Positions 54,080 to 64,000 of a DNA stretch of 64,000 nt are shown here, piece after piece. This stretch comes from Porites lobata (taxonomy: Eukaryota > Cnidaria > Anthozoa > Scleractinia > Poritidae). The stretch lies in the NCBI GenBank assembly GCA_942486035.1, contig CALNXK010000042.1:2200001-2264000 (forward strand), given 5' to 3'. Position numbers and translations under genes: made by a program. A model generated the notes under the pieces. That model searched no databases. It worked only from the letters and a program-made list of their open reading frames with translations, and was not told where the DNA came from. Each line of letters starts with the position of its first letter. Within the stretch, counting starts at the first letter, position 1.

Positions 54080-54410
54080 AGTAGTGGCGTCGTCAAGTAG
54101 ATCGATGGCACTTAGACATGCTTTATAACAAACTTGAACGAATTTGCATGTCCCTGCCAACAGTAAACAGCGTTTAGATGTCGGAGTTGGCTAAACTGAG
54201 AAACCGCTGAGTATTAGCCGAGCACGGTTTTGTTGAACTCTCATAACATAAGCCCTTTTAACTATGAGTAAATTTAATTCATTTAAAAATAAGGCACTGT
54301 GCACAATTTCAAATATCTCAGTTTATGTATGAGAGGAAACACAACACTGAATTTCACAAATCTGAAATGCTATACCGACATTTAAAGTAGAAACTAATTC
54401 TCATCTTCGG
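54080..54410. repeat. Long inverted repeat B, left arm
   Basis: Reverse complement of 56890-57205 over about 300 bp at moderate identity: CGATGGCAC, AATTTGCATGTCCCTGC, GAGAAACC, GTATTAGCCGAGC, CGGTTTTGTTGAAC and GACATTTAAAGTAG all recur in order. It could be the terminal repeat of a 3.1-kb element or an inverted duplication. Confidence 0.85.
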
Positions 54411-55751
54411 GAATAGTGCTTACTAATACAAAGGATACAAACTATTTGAATCCCTGTCTTTAAATATTTTGACAATTCCAGTTTGCGGACTTGGAAAGTT
54501 ATCATCTAAACACCGTGTTAGCTGGGACGAAAAGAATTTTGCACCTCACAAGCGCCAACCCAAACAGACATGCTTGAGCGATATAGAGGTCTTAGTGTCA
54601 TTCTTAATTGTCAAGAATGCGGATGGGATGCTAAGACTCATACAAATATAATTAGGGAAGCAAAATGTTCTTGCTTTATCAGTAACTAAACTACCAAAAT
54701 TGATAACAAAGTAGTGTCGCATTTCTGTTGACTAAGTGCCTTTATGTTCCCCCTTTGAAAAAAAAAAAAAAAAAAAAGACTTTGCCCGGGTGATATGGCT
54801 TTTCGCATGCATTAGGTACTGGCCTGCCTGTGGGTTGATGTACGTATGTCACTTGCTCTTAAGTTTCTCTTTCAAGGAAAGGTTAATAAATCGTAAGCGT
54901 CCCTCTGGACTTTGATCACCAGTGTTACGTTTTCAAGGAAGTATAAGAGTTCGCGGAATTATGAACAATGTCTTTTTCTTTGCTGGTTAGGTAACCTTTG
55001 ATAACGTTGATAATCCGCACTTAATCTGAGACATAATTGCGCAGAATGCACCCCCACCAAAGCAACAAGAACGGGAAATGGGTAGGGTCTTTTATCAGGT
55101 ATCAACACCAAGAAAAATAAAGAAGTGGAAATAACTGAAGTGACGTTTCAGCAATACAGCTAGCTTCCTGATACCTGTACAAATCAATGCTATCATTTCT
55201 AAACAACTCTTACACGCCAGTCCTTATGCAATTCTCATCTATAAATTGTAAGGCCCCCATGAGGCCAATGTGAAGTCGATATTTTGGATGATGGTGGGTC
55301 CAATACAGAGGCAGACGCCTATCTAAACCCCGCCTTTGGCAATATCTTTATAAAACGATCTTGGATTATAGACTCACACTACTTGCTGAACTTTAGTTGC
55401 TCTCTCAACTCGTGCATTGTAAAGTAGGAGGAAGCTCAGTAGCCCTTCCTTTGAAATTAGCCCCCCCCCCAAAAAAAACAAAACAAAACAAAACGTGCCA
55501 CTGCTCAAGCATTTTAAATTATTTCCAGAACTCGTGCAATTCACAGAATGTGGAGTGGTGTTGGATACAATGGGTATCATACAGGTAATGGAAATGTCAA
55601 CGACAGTGAAAAAAGCGACCTTTCGCAAGAAAGTGAAACTTTTAGCCAAACGGATTCTTCCACTCAAGAAGAGACAAAAGAGACTGAGCACTTAGACCTC
55701 TGGTGCCACATTATTCAAGCAGAAGTTCAGAAACGCCAACAGGTCAAGCTC

Positions 55752-55840
55752 CGGGGGTACTTTCTTATAAGAGGCTAATGGGAATGTGCCACTGGATGGC
55801 GTCGCACATTTTCGGATTTTGGGGTACGACTGTTCTTCAT
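55752..55840 (+). mobile_element. Second fragment of the CCCCCCGGGG-type DNA element
   Basis: GGGGGTACTTTCTTATAAGA and GGGAATGTGCCACTGG parallel the fragment near 31965-32060. A CCCCCCGGGGTCAAGCTC block at 56045 may be another end. Confidence 0.4.
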
Positions 55841-55984
55841 ATTTACGGTTAGCAAACGTACCAGAATATTTGTACTGTAGGTGAAAAGTAAAGTGTTCTT
55901 CATTCAGTATAGGGTAGATACATAAATAGAAAGTGACTTAGCTGGGATCGCGAAAATTACATATTTGCGCAAAAGTGATTAAGA

Positions 55985-56262
55985 TTGGGTCTAGGGGCTC
56001 TGAGAGGCCAGCGGCACATACCCAGAAAAAAATCAACCCAATTACCCCCCGGGGTCAAGCTCAACTCTTTGATCGATGAGTATGAAGAGAACGGAGACTC
56101 AGAAAACTTGGGTCTTGTTAAGGCCGATAATGCTCTTCCTATCTGCAGAAGAGAGCTCAGAAAGGTACTCTTAGAGTATATGCGATGGATGCCTGCTATG
56201 AAGAGAGATTCTACCTTCTGTAGAGTAATCAGGGTCACCCAATGCAATGGCTGTTTTCTGTA
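55985..56262 (+). CDS. Unrecognised open frame, possibly transposon-encoded
   Basis: The frame from about 56050 reads VKLNSLIDEYEENGDSENLG, LVKADNALPICRRELRKVL and LEYMRWMPAMKRDSTFCRV, ending NGCFL before TAA. Composition is protein-like (no low complexity, plausible helices), but I do not know the family. It sits between the two arms of inverted repeat B, so it could be the remaining gene of that element or a fragment of one. Confidence 0.35.
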
Positions 56263-56889
56263 AAAGTATCTGTTCGGAGAGGCAAATATTGCCCCTAAGA
56301 TTTTCTATTACTTGAGGACGATAAAAAATATCTAGATGAACGTCCCATTCAGGTACAATTTTCGACACTCATATCTAATAACGTCCCCACGATTTTCTGA
56401 AGTTTAATTCGTACATTTCACTGCCCAGGTTAGGCCATTTTTCGTACAAAAAAGGAAACCTAAGATTTTCGAATTAAAAAAGGTGATAGAGAAAGGAATA
56501 AGAAAAATTCTTACTTTCGTTATGATAATACAAGAATTTGTATAGCGCCATTTCCGTGAGCTCAATACGTTAAATTGCATCTAAGGTTTTTGGAAAAATA
56601 ATACTGAAGCCCTTGTAAACTCGAAAAGACTAGGTTCCCCTAGTATGATCGAACAGGTACAGATTTATAGCGCCGCTTAGAATGCATTCCTAGAGATCTA
56701 AAAGTACTCTGAATAGCCTATAGAAAGCGTTTTCAATGTATTTAGGAGAGAAACCGTCTTTGGTGCACCTGAGTGATGTAAACCCAAAAAGATCTTAAGG
56801 ATACACAAGGATTCGATTGGTTAGAATCAACCTAACTAGCCATCGATAAGCGAAAATTCTTGCTCCATCGATTGTTTGTCAACCAAGCT

Positions 56890-57205
56890 ATTCCCGTCAA
56901 TGAGGACTAGTTCCTACTTTAAATGTCAGTTTAGCGCTTCAGCTTTGTGAAACTTTGTTTTGTTTCCACTCATGCATTAACCGTATTTGAAATTATACCC
57001 AGTGTCTTATTTCTACATGAATTTTACTCACTGTTAAAAGGGCTCGAGTTGCGAGTGTTCAACAAAACCGCGCTCGGCTAATACTAAGTGGTTTCTCACT
57101 TTGGCCAAACCTGACATCTTAGCAGGGACATGCAAATTTGTTCTAGTCTGCTTATAAAAACCTGACTAGTGCCATGGATCTTCTCAACGTTACAAAGAGG
57201 CAAAT
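56890..57205. repeat. Long inverted repeat B, right arm
   Basis: Inverse partner of 54080-54410; contains GTTCAACAAAACCGCGCTCG, GGCTAATAC and GGGACATGCAAATTTG. Confidence 0.85.
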
Positions 57206-57734
57206 TTAGAGCCTTACACCTGCATTCTCTAGTAGATAAAACTCCGATAGTAGTTAATAGGTTTTTTTTAGTTATAGCTTGTAGCTGCCTAAACGCTCAG
57301 GGGCCCTGTTCAGGGATCTTGTTATTTTTGTGCTGATTTTACAGTAAGCCTTCAGTGGTGATTTTTATGACTTTTAGTTTAAAGGTTCTGCTTTGGGATT
57401 ATGTTTTAGTGTTTGCCTATATGAATGTTCAGGGGCCCTGAATTGGGAACCTGTTGCGTTTTGGTAGCTACATTTTGTCATTGTTTATTCTAAGTTCATT
57501 AGTACTTCATGTTATTTCCTTTAAATTTCACTAAGTTACTTAACCTTTGTTCATTAGTATTTTTAGTTTTAATTCTCTGCCGTGTATTTTGTATTTTAAT
57601 CCGTTAATTACTACCCTTTGTTCACTATTATCTTTTGTTTTCTGTTCAACTTGCTACGTAACCTTTGTATAATTAGGGTTAATTTAGTAATTGTTATACC
57701 TCGTATTTAAGTCTCGTTTGTAATAGTTACTATA

Positions 57735-57830
57735 TTTGGAGAACATGATAAAATGGCTCATATACCATAATGGCTAAGCCAATCAGAGCTCCAGAATTAC
57801 ATTATCCAATGATTCAGTTTTTAATAAATA
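57735..57830. repeat. Dispersed repeat copy, partner at 39655-39740
   Basis: CATATACCATAATGGCTAAG, CCAATCAGAGCTCCAGAATT and GATTCAGTTTTTAATAAA in the same order as the copy near 39.7 kb. Confidence 0.8.
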
Positions 57831-58679
57831 TATAAAAATGTACATATAAAAAAGTTAACTTTTAGAATTGAGCACTTGATATAGCCACAGTTGTGTGCAA
57901 ACACCACTACTGTGCCGCAGAAATTCAAACTCAAGCCTTCGTTTTTTCCGGCTTAACACGTAAATTCAGTTCACCGACGATTATGTTCGTGATTCACTGC
58001 GGAGAATAAATATGTTTGTGACGTATAAAGCGAATACTAAATCTGATACCTATGCAGCAAGTCTAAGAGCAACAAAACAATCCCTGATTTGCGAATAAAT
58101 TAATCGAAAGCATATGGTTCACACGATTTACAACAAATGAAATTTTTGTTCATGAACACGTGCGTAGAGTGCGCCAAATCTCTTCGTGTCTCTCTCTTTT
58201 AGGTGAAAACGGTCACTGAGAAACACACAACAGATCGCATAATCATAGTCGCACTGGAATTTCCTATATGTAGAACTTTTTGCATCAGCAATAGAACGAT
58301 GGTAATGTTTCTTTTATTGGCAAAGAATCCCGGAATCATGTTTATGGCTCTTTTAAGTGTGAATAAATGTAAGAGCTCATGCAAAAACCCTGTATGAATT
58401 GTTTTTAAAGTTTAGCAGGTTGTCGATTCAGTACAAAAATGATTGAACATTCGCCTTAAACGTGAAAGCAAAATGAGCTTAATGAAGAGAAAAAGGTTTT
58501 CATGATGGAGAGACCAAGAAAGGCATTAGCACCAGCTTGTCGGAACATGCTCAATTTATTAATGAACTCCTGTCGGGTGATGTGAACCGGACGGACGGAC
58601 TCGAAATTGAAAGAAGGGGAGATATTGAGCGACCGAACTTTAGCTTACCCTTACTTTAGTTGTCATTTGTTAAGCACTC

Positions 58680-59395
58680 AGTCCCTTCGCTAGTCTCTTA
58701 TTTATTTTGAAATTAATTGAGGAAGGTTTTTCCCCGCTTTTGTTATGTCAGGAAAAAAGGGGACCGCGCATTAATAGTAACATTTTTGCTTCAATCGTTC
58801 TGACGGTAAAAGTATAGGATCAGTTTGCAAATAACCCAAGCATAACAAGAATGTTGTTGTATCCGTTTAGCTCCAAACTCTAAAACCCTTTGTCGATATA
58901 TTTTTAAAACCGGGTGATGTTTACCGACTTCGCAACCGAAACTTGAACCTTAAACGAATGGCGGACGAAAATCTTACCATTACATAATTCTCTAAAGTCG
59001 CACTGAAACTGCTCAAAATGGGCCGAAAATGGGACTGGCGAAAACTCGCTAACCAACAAATAGTAAATCGAAAGGAGGTATAACTCAGTTATTTGTACAT
59101 TTGTGGATAAATATCCAACCGAAAATTGTGACAAGGAAGTAGGTTGACACATTGATTATGACGGCGTGCGCCGCCAGAGGATTTGAAATTGTTGACGATT
59201 AAGGATTTTTGTAAAATAGGCTGCAGTTTCGCGAATTTAAATAAAATAGAAAACTAACAGATACCTCTGTTGGACGTTGTTTCTTGTTCTCTCCCCGTCA
59301 GACGGAATTGAAATCACTTCCTCGCTTCTAGTTGCCATCGAGGAAAGCTAGATCTCTTAAATATACAATTGGCTATAGAAAATCCCTTGATTTCA
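58680..59395. repeat. Direct duplication A, copy 2
   Basis: Partner of 53130-53715, same orientation. It contains the second candidate exon and an AGATCTCTTAAATAT block just upstream of its ATG. Confidence 0.88.
59265..59338 (-). CDS. Candidate first coding exon, copy 2
   Basis: Minus-strand ATG at 59338, 24 codons (MATRSEEVISIPSDGERTRN then NVQQ) plus AG, donor GTATCT. Compared with copy 1: no indel, seven replaced residues and two synonymous changes. It may be an alternative first exon of the same gene or the first exon of a duplicate gene whose remainder was lost; no duplicate of the Patched-domain exons is present in the window. Confidence 0.35.
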
Positions 59396-59972
59396 AGCAG
59401 AACTCTCGTCCTTAAAAAGTCCTCAATTCTGTGTTCTTTCTACAAACAGCTGGAGAAAGTGATCGTTTTATGGTCTGATAATTTTTGTGGTGGCTTTAAA
59501 CCGCTTATACGTGCGATTCTCGGAAAGCAGTAAAATCTGGCGCCACGAACCTCTTCCTGTCTCTAAAAACAATACCGGATGTGTGGTCATACGTCAATCA
59601 ATGTTCGTTCCACTCTCCCTACAAAATTTGTCATCAAGTTGCCATTGTCCTCAGGTCGTGCGATTGTCACATGACAAGAAGACACATAATTTTATTCACT
59701 GCTACGAAAAAGGTCCCAATAATCACTGGTGGCCCAAGCTCGAAATATGTGCAGTGGCGAACATCGACATTGTTGCGTGACAGTCGAAATATAAGGATTT
59801 GTATGGAGAAAAAACCTATCGCTTCCTTAACCTAGGAAAATGAAAGGATTTCAATAAAAAGCAGCTTTCCTTACATAAAATGTGTGTTATGTCTCTCCTG
59901 TGTGGTCCATGGGCCGATTTATGGCCGTTTAATGGGTTGTCCTGTAAACGGTTTTCTCTCTATGTAAAGGTT

Positions 59973-60133
59973 CCTGTGTTTTTTGGTGTGAATTCATGAT
60001 TTAGTCGGTTTTCTGGCTGTTATTGTTTCACCCCTGTCACTCTCTTCATAATAGCAAGAGCTGTGACAGGGGTGAAACAATACCTGCCAAAAGAAACCAA
60101 CCAAATCGATAAATTCAAGCCAAAAAACTCAGG
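59973..60133. mobile_element. Fold-back MITE 5
   Basis: A perfect 20-bp inner pair (TATTGTTTCACCCCTGTCAC at 60021-60040 and its inverse at 60063-60082) continues outward at lower identity to CCTGTGTTTTTTGG and CCAAAAAACTCAGG. Confidence 0.88.
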
Positions 60134-60272
60134 AATACATCAAAGGTAAGTCTCTTTTATTTATTTTAACGTTCGCAGACCTCAGTATTTTATTTCTCAT
60201 ACAAAGTCTCAACGGTCGGCTTGTAACGCGATACCGACTCTCTTGTGAGAAACAAGAGGCTGTGTATAAAAG

Positions 60273-60371
60273 TGGGACGGGGACAAGGGGACGAGGGCAT
60301 CGGGACGAGTGTGTGGGGACTTGGGACTTGGGACTTGGGACTTGGGGACGCGAGACAGGGGACTTGAGGAC
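60273..60371 (+). repeat. G-rich minisatellite
   Basis: Repeated GGGACTTGGGACTTGGGAC and GGGGACAAGGGGACGAGG units. Runs of three to four G with short spacers occur throughout, so G-quadruplex formation on the plus strand is possible. Confidence 0.85.
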
Positions 60372-60635
60372 GGTTGTGCCTAAATCATACCGTCCAAAAG
60401 GACAGCCGAGGAGTACTAGGAACGAGTTGCCGATTCTGGCCGACTTCGGAAATTCTCGAAAACATCCAATATGGCGGCTCAAGCGTGGTGAAAACTGACA
60501 GCCAAAGGAGCCGTTTTATCGCCACAGAAGCGTGATTTACGGTATTGTTGACGAAGTTTGCGTTTATTGTGAGTTTGGAAGTGTTCTTGGTCCTGTATAG
60601 TAAGCAATCCTTTTAGAAATGTCTTATCAATTTGT

Positions 60636-61210
60636 CTTGTCCTGCTGGCCGGTATTACCGAACAAAATAGTACCGTCCAACGGGACATCCTAAATTATAG
60701 CTACATTTGTTGGCATGTACATCACCTCTAGCTGTTATTGTTAAACTGTGTTGTACGACTGGATTTCTGCAGGTTTCTACAAGCTTAGGATAACTCTGTG
60801 GGAACCTTTTTATCCATAAAAGTGGCCTTGTCCTTTTGGCCGGTATTACCGAAGAAAATAGTACCGTCCAACGGGACATCCTGAGCGTTAGCAACATTTG
60901 TTAGGAGGTATATTATATCTGGGTTTTTTATTGTTAACCGGTGTTGTATAACTTGATTTCTGTAGGTTTCTACAAGCTTAGGGTAACTGTATAGGAATAT
61001 TTTTATTCATAGAAGTGGCCCTGTCCTTTTGGCCGGTATTACCGGAGAAAATGAGTTTTAGCAACATTTGTTAGGAGGTATACCATATCTGGGTTTTTTA
61101 TTGCTAAATGGTCATTCTTTAGGTTTCCAAAAGGCCAGGGCAACTAAACAGGAGTCTTTTTTTTTTTTTCGTAAAAAATGCCTTGTCGTTTTGGCCTGTG
61201 TATTCAAAAA
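60636..61210 (+). repeat. Tandem repeat of about 190 bp, three and a half units
   Basis: Units begin near 60636, 60827, 61020 and 61183 with TTGTCC-TTTTGGCCGGTATT. The first two continue CCGAA-AAAATAGTACCGTCC and ACGGGACATCCT, and all share GCAACATTTGTTAGGAGGTA-like and AGGTTTCTACAAGCTTAGG-like blocks. The third unit has lost the CCGTCC block and the fourth is truncated. Confidence 0.88.
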
Positions 61211-61679
61211 CACGAGGCGAAGCCGTTTTTGTTCCGACAATACACGGCTGCGAGTTTGAACGGCTTCTAAATCTCTGATATAGATCAATTCGCTCTTACA
61301 CGTAAAGTTTAGCCCTGTCTTTATCAGATATAACTGAGACACTCATTTAACATTCACTTGATTTCTTTTGTTTTTTTCTCAATGAATTGTTAGTGAGTCT
61401 TTTAAGGTATTTGCACAGGCAAAAATTCATGTTTCAGAAATCAAGTTTTTTCAGCCCGTTTATAGATTATACCACCTAATATTGAAAAATTAGCGTTTTA
61501 TCTCAATATTCCTGCAAATTTAAATTCTACGCTTTGTCAAAGTTTTGCATTTTTAGCGGAAGTCACTTCTACAGACCGAGAAAGAGGCTGGGTCGGTTAC
61601 TAGGAAAAAGTTGAGTATGCATAATTTTAGGCAGCGGTTTCCCTCTCTGCTCCACGTTTGAAGATCAACATCGATCAAG

Positions 61680-61735
61680 ATGGCGGCCAGGGAAGCAGCA
61701 TTCGAGAATTTTAAAGCCGAATTTGTTCGCAACGG
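61680..61735 (+). CDS. Candidate first coding exon of a gene leaving the window
   Basis: ATG in the context TCAAGATGGCGG, 56 nt of open frame (MAAREAAFENFKAEFVRNG), then GTAAGT, a consensus donor. No downstream exon was recognised before 64000, so the gene cannot be named. Confidence 0.4.
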
Positions 61736-61773
61736 GTAAGTTTTATGTGTGTTTTATTCGAGCTTATTAATTA

Positions 61774-61800
61774 TTTCCATTATTCAGTGAATAATGGAAA
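61774..61800. repeat. Perfect short palindrome in the candidate first intron
   Basis: TTTCCATTATTCA-G-TGAATAATGGAAA, 13-bp arms with a single-base centre. Confidence 0.9.
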
Positions 61801-64000
61801 AGCATCAGTGAGTAAGGTGGCACAAGTTAGTGGAGAGGAAAACAACTGACCTGCAGTGCAGGCGTATTTTGTGTAGGCGAAAACTTATTCATGATCGTAT
61901 TGTTGTAGCTGGATCTGGATGATGTTAAATTCAAATGTAAGCGAAACACTTGCAATATTTGAAAGAGCACTTGAGCAACACGATACAATACTGGGAACTA
62001 AATACTTAAACAATATCTTAAAAATAACGCTATTTTTTATTTCCCTCTGAGACACCTGGAGAATAAAAAACACAAAGAAGATAGTCTAAACATTAAACCT
62101 AAAACTCACAACCACCTGAGTTTGACCAAAGCTCAAAAGTGCAATTGCTTTGTTTACTAAAGATCTCTGATTCATGTGGTTACACTCCTCATACCCTTAA
62201 AACAATTAACTTCACAGATTTAATCAGACAGTGTAAAAATATCCACTACGATCCACACTTAAAAACTGAACTGTGACTGAACTGAACTATTTCAGTGCAT
62301 GCGATCAGGCATAAGAAATAGTGATCTCCATCAACATTCTCCATGAACATTACACTTTCACACAATTACCAGTTATTAAGAATTTATAAAATGATCGAGT
62401 GATCGGTGTCGACGTTAACACGTTTTTGTGCTAAAATAGTAATACGTATCCATTTGAAGATGATAGAAAGGAACGCAAAATAGACTTACCCCGCTTCGGC
62501 TGATGTTTAGAAAATTGAGAAGGACTGAAGAGCATCACCGTACAGCTGAATCCAGTCAGCGACCCTCAATAAAAATCATTTAAGCTTACATAATCAACAA
62601 CTACATGAATGCCCGAGTTTCTGACCGTCATCCGCCACCGTCAGGAACTCATACGATATTGCTTCTCGAACGAATCCCTCATTTTAATTTTCCCCAATTC
62701 AGTAAGTATCTTTTCCAGATCTTCTCCTCACGACGACACGCTTTCTCTGACTTCTCTGGCCGCTTCCCGCTATATTTCCTTGTATTTGGAGGGAATTTAG
62801 TCCTTCTTTGATCCCTTTAAACCCGCTTTCGTCTGCCTTCCATCGGCGTATTAAAGGCTCGGGTTAAGGTTGTGGAAAAGATGAGCCGTTTTTCGACAGA
62901 TGGCAAAAATAAATAGAAATTATTTCTATTTACTTTTGTTCTTTGAAAACTGAAGAAGTATGCGCATTTGGAACGAGATAGAATTATATAAGGGTGATGA
63001 AAAAAGTAGAGCATTTCTAGCTAATAATTTGTACTGTTTGAAATACGGATTAGCTGGTGTGTCTCACGTTGAGATTTATGCAACTGGCTCCAAAAGTCAA
63101 ACTCATGTGACTGCTACCGCAGAGATGCCAATCTATTCGGAATTATAAGTAGGAAAGACCCCTAGTTTAAAGCCAAAACTAGAATAAGTCAATGAAATGA
63201 CAAGTCGTTCAGTAAATATGTACTTGGGACTTTTCGGCCCAGCGATATGATTGTTTCCACCATAGTTAATTGAGTGGAATGGTTATGAAACCCGTCAGAC
63301 TCCTTTGTTATATGTTTTTGTGGACCTGAAAGTGCACAACGTTCAAAAGAATTCCTATCATTTTGATTGTATTGACCAATAAAAACGTTGCATTAATTTA
63401 TTCCGTAACAATTTGCCAACAGAAAACAAAGGATTGTGCACTTTCACGGTGCTTTGAACATAAACTGCAGCACTGTTGTTTTTATCATTGATGTTTGCCG
63501 CTTTTCATAACCAGTCTCCTCTAATAACTATGTTTCCACGAAGGAAGTTTATTCCTACAAAGCATCTGCGTCATTCGGGTCCATTCCCAGTTCAGTGAAC
63601 ATGAATGACGTGTCTTTTTCTAAACTGAACATGGGAATGTGACGTCTGGTCTCAAATTCTAAATCTCGCCATTCATCGTCAGTTTATTCATTTCCAAACT
63701 ATTTAATGATAACAGTTTTTTGGAAAAATAATAAACGATGGCTTTTTTTAAAATCATGCACAGATGGCTTTTAATAGGCACTAAAAATAAATACTGCCAG
63801 CTCTAAAAAGACTCAAAACCGCCAATCCTTTTTCTTGCGGTCTCCATTATGTAGGGGCCTTCACTGGGTGACCAATGCTAAACAACGCCGTGAATAGCTT
63901 TGAAAATTTAACCTGATGTTCTGAACTGGACTGTATCTTCAGTTTACCGCAGTTGATTTACTTTTGACTAACATCAAACAAAAACTATAATCCTCTGATA
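61801..64000. other. No exon recognised; one MITE
   Basis: Apart from the MITE at 63327-63446 nothing with homology was seen. If the exon at 61680-61735 is real, this is its intron. Confidence 0.5.
63327..63446. mobile_element. 120-bp MITE with TGAAAGTGCACAA termini
   Basis: TGAAAGTGCACAA (63327-63339) and TTGTGCACTTTCA (63434-63446) are perfect inverted termini; the interior is AT-rich without a frame. Confidence 0.8.

Noticed and set aside
60273..61210. CRISPR-like array
   Set aside because: The repeats are minisatellite and 190-bp tandem units without regular unique spacers, in a clearly eukaryotic context.

Overview
This is a eukaryotic (metazoan) genomic window: coding DNA is split into short exons with GT/AG splice sites, introns run to kilobases, base composition is AT-rich, and DNA-transposon relics, SINEs and LINE fragments are dense. 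The two recognisable genes (GOPC and a Patched-domain protein) together with the repeat landscape (hAT-type MITEs, fold-back MITEs, tRNA-derived SINEs) suggest an anthozoan cnidarian, probably a stony coral. The species call is inference; the metazoan call is firm.

Layout. (1) 1-4722: probable intron upstream of the first visible GOPC exon, with a LINE fragment and a 1.3-kb terminal-inverted-repeat element. (2) 4723-13263, + strand: six in-frame exons of GOPC (coiled coil, PDZ domain, serine-rich tail, stop), 445 residues visible; the N-terminal exon(s) lie before the window. Its introns hold several MITEs, two of them with clean 8-bp target duplications. (3) 11701-20405 and 22195-31299: a roughly 9-kb tandem segmental duplication. 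Each unit carries the last two GOPC exons and a small TATA-driven three-exon gene candidate encoding 69 aa. The first unit belongs to the intact GOPC; in the second unit the penultimate exon is frameshifted and has lost its GT donor, while the small ORF is open in both. A Ty3/gypsy remnant with one LTR and a tRNA-like sequence sit between the units. (4) 31300-35847: repeats only, including a 195-bp near-perfect palindrome with hammerhead-like cores. (5) 35848-46061, - strand: three exons of a Patched-domain (PTCHD/Ptr) 12-TM transporter-like protein. Its cytoplasmic tail is built from four 52-residue acidic repeats, and its 6.5-kb last intron is packed with fold-back MITEs, a LINE fragment and SINEs. 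(6) 46062-61200: no complete gene. A direct duplication at 53.1-53.7 and 58.7-59.4 kb carries two homologous 74-bp candidate first exons (- strand) whose splice phase fits the Patched-domain gene. A 300-bp inverted repeat pair lies between them and encloses an unrecognised open reading frame. (7) 60.2-64 kb: a G-rich minisatellite, a 190-bp tandem repeat and a candidate first exon of a + strand gene leaving the window.

The two recognised genes do not form a pathway. GOPC is a Golgi PDZ adaptor and the Patched-domain protein an RND-superfamily membrane protein; they are neighbours only. No prokaryotic system, CRISPR array, rRNA or convincing functional tRNA is present.
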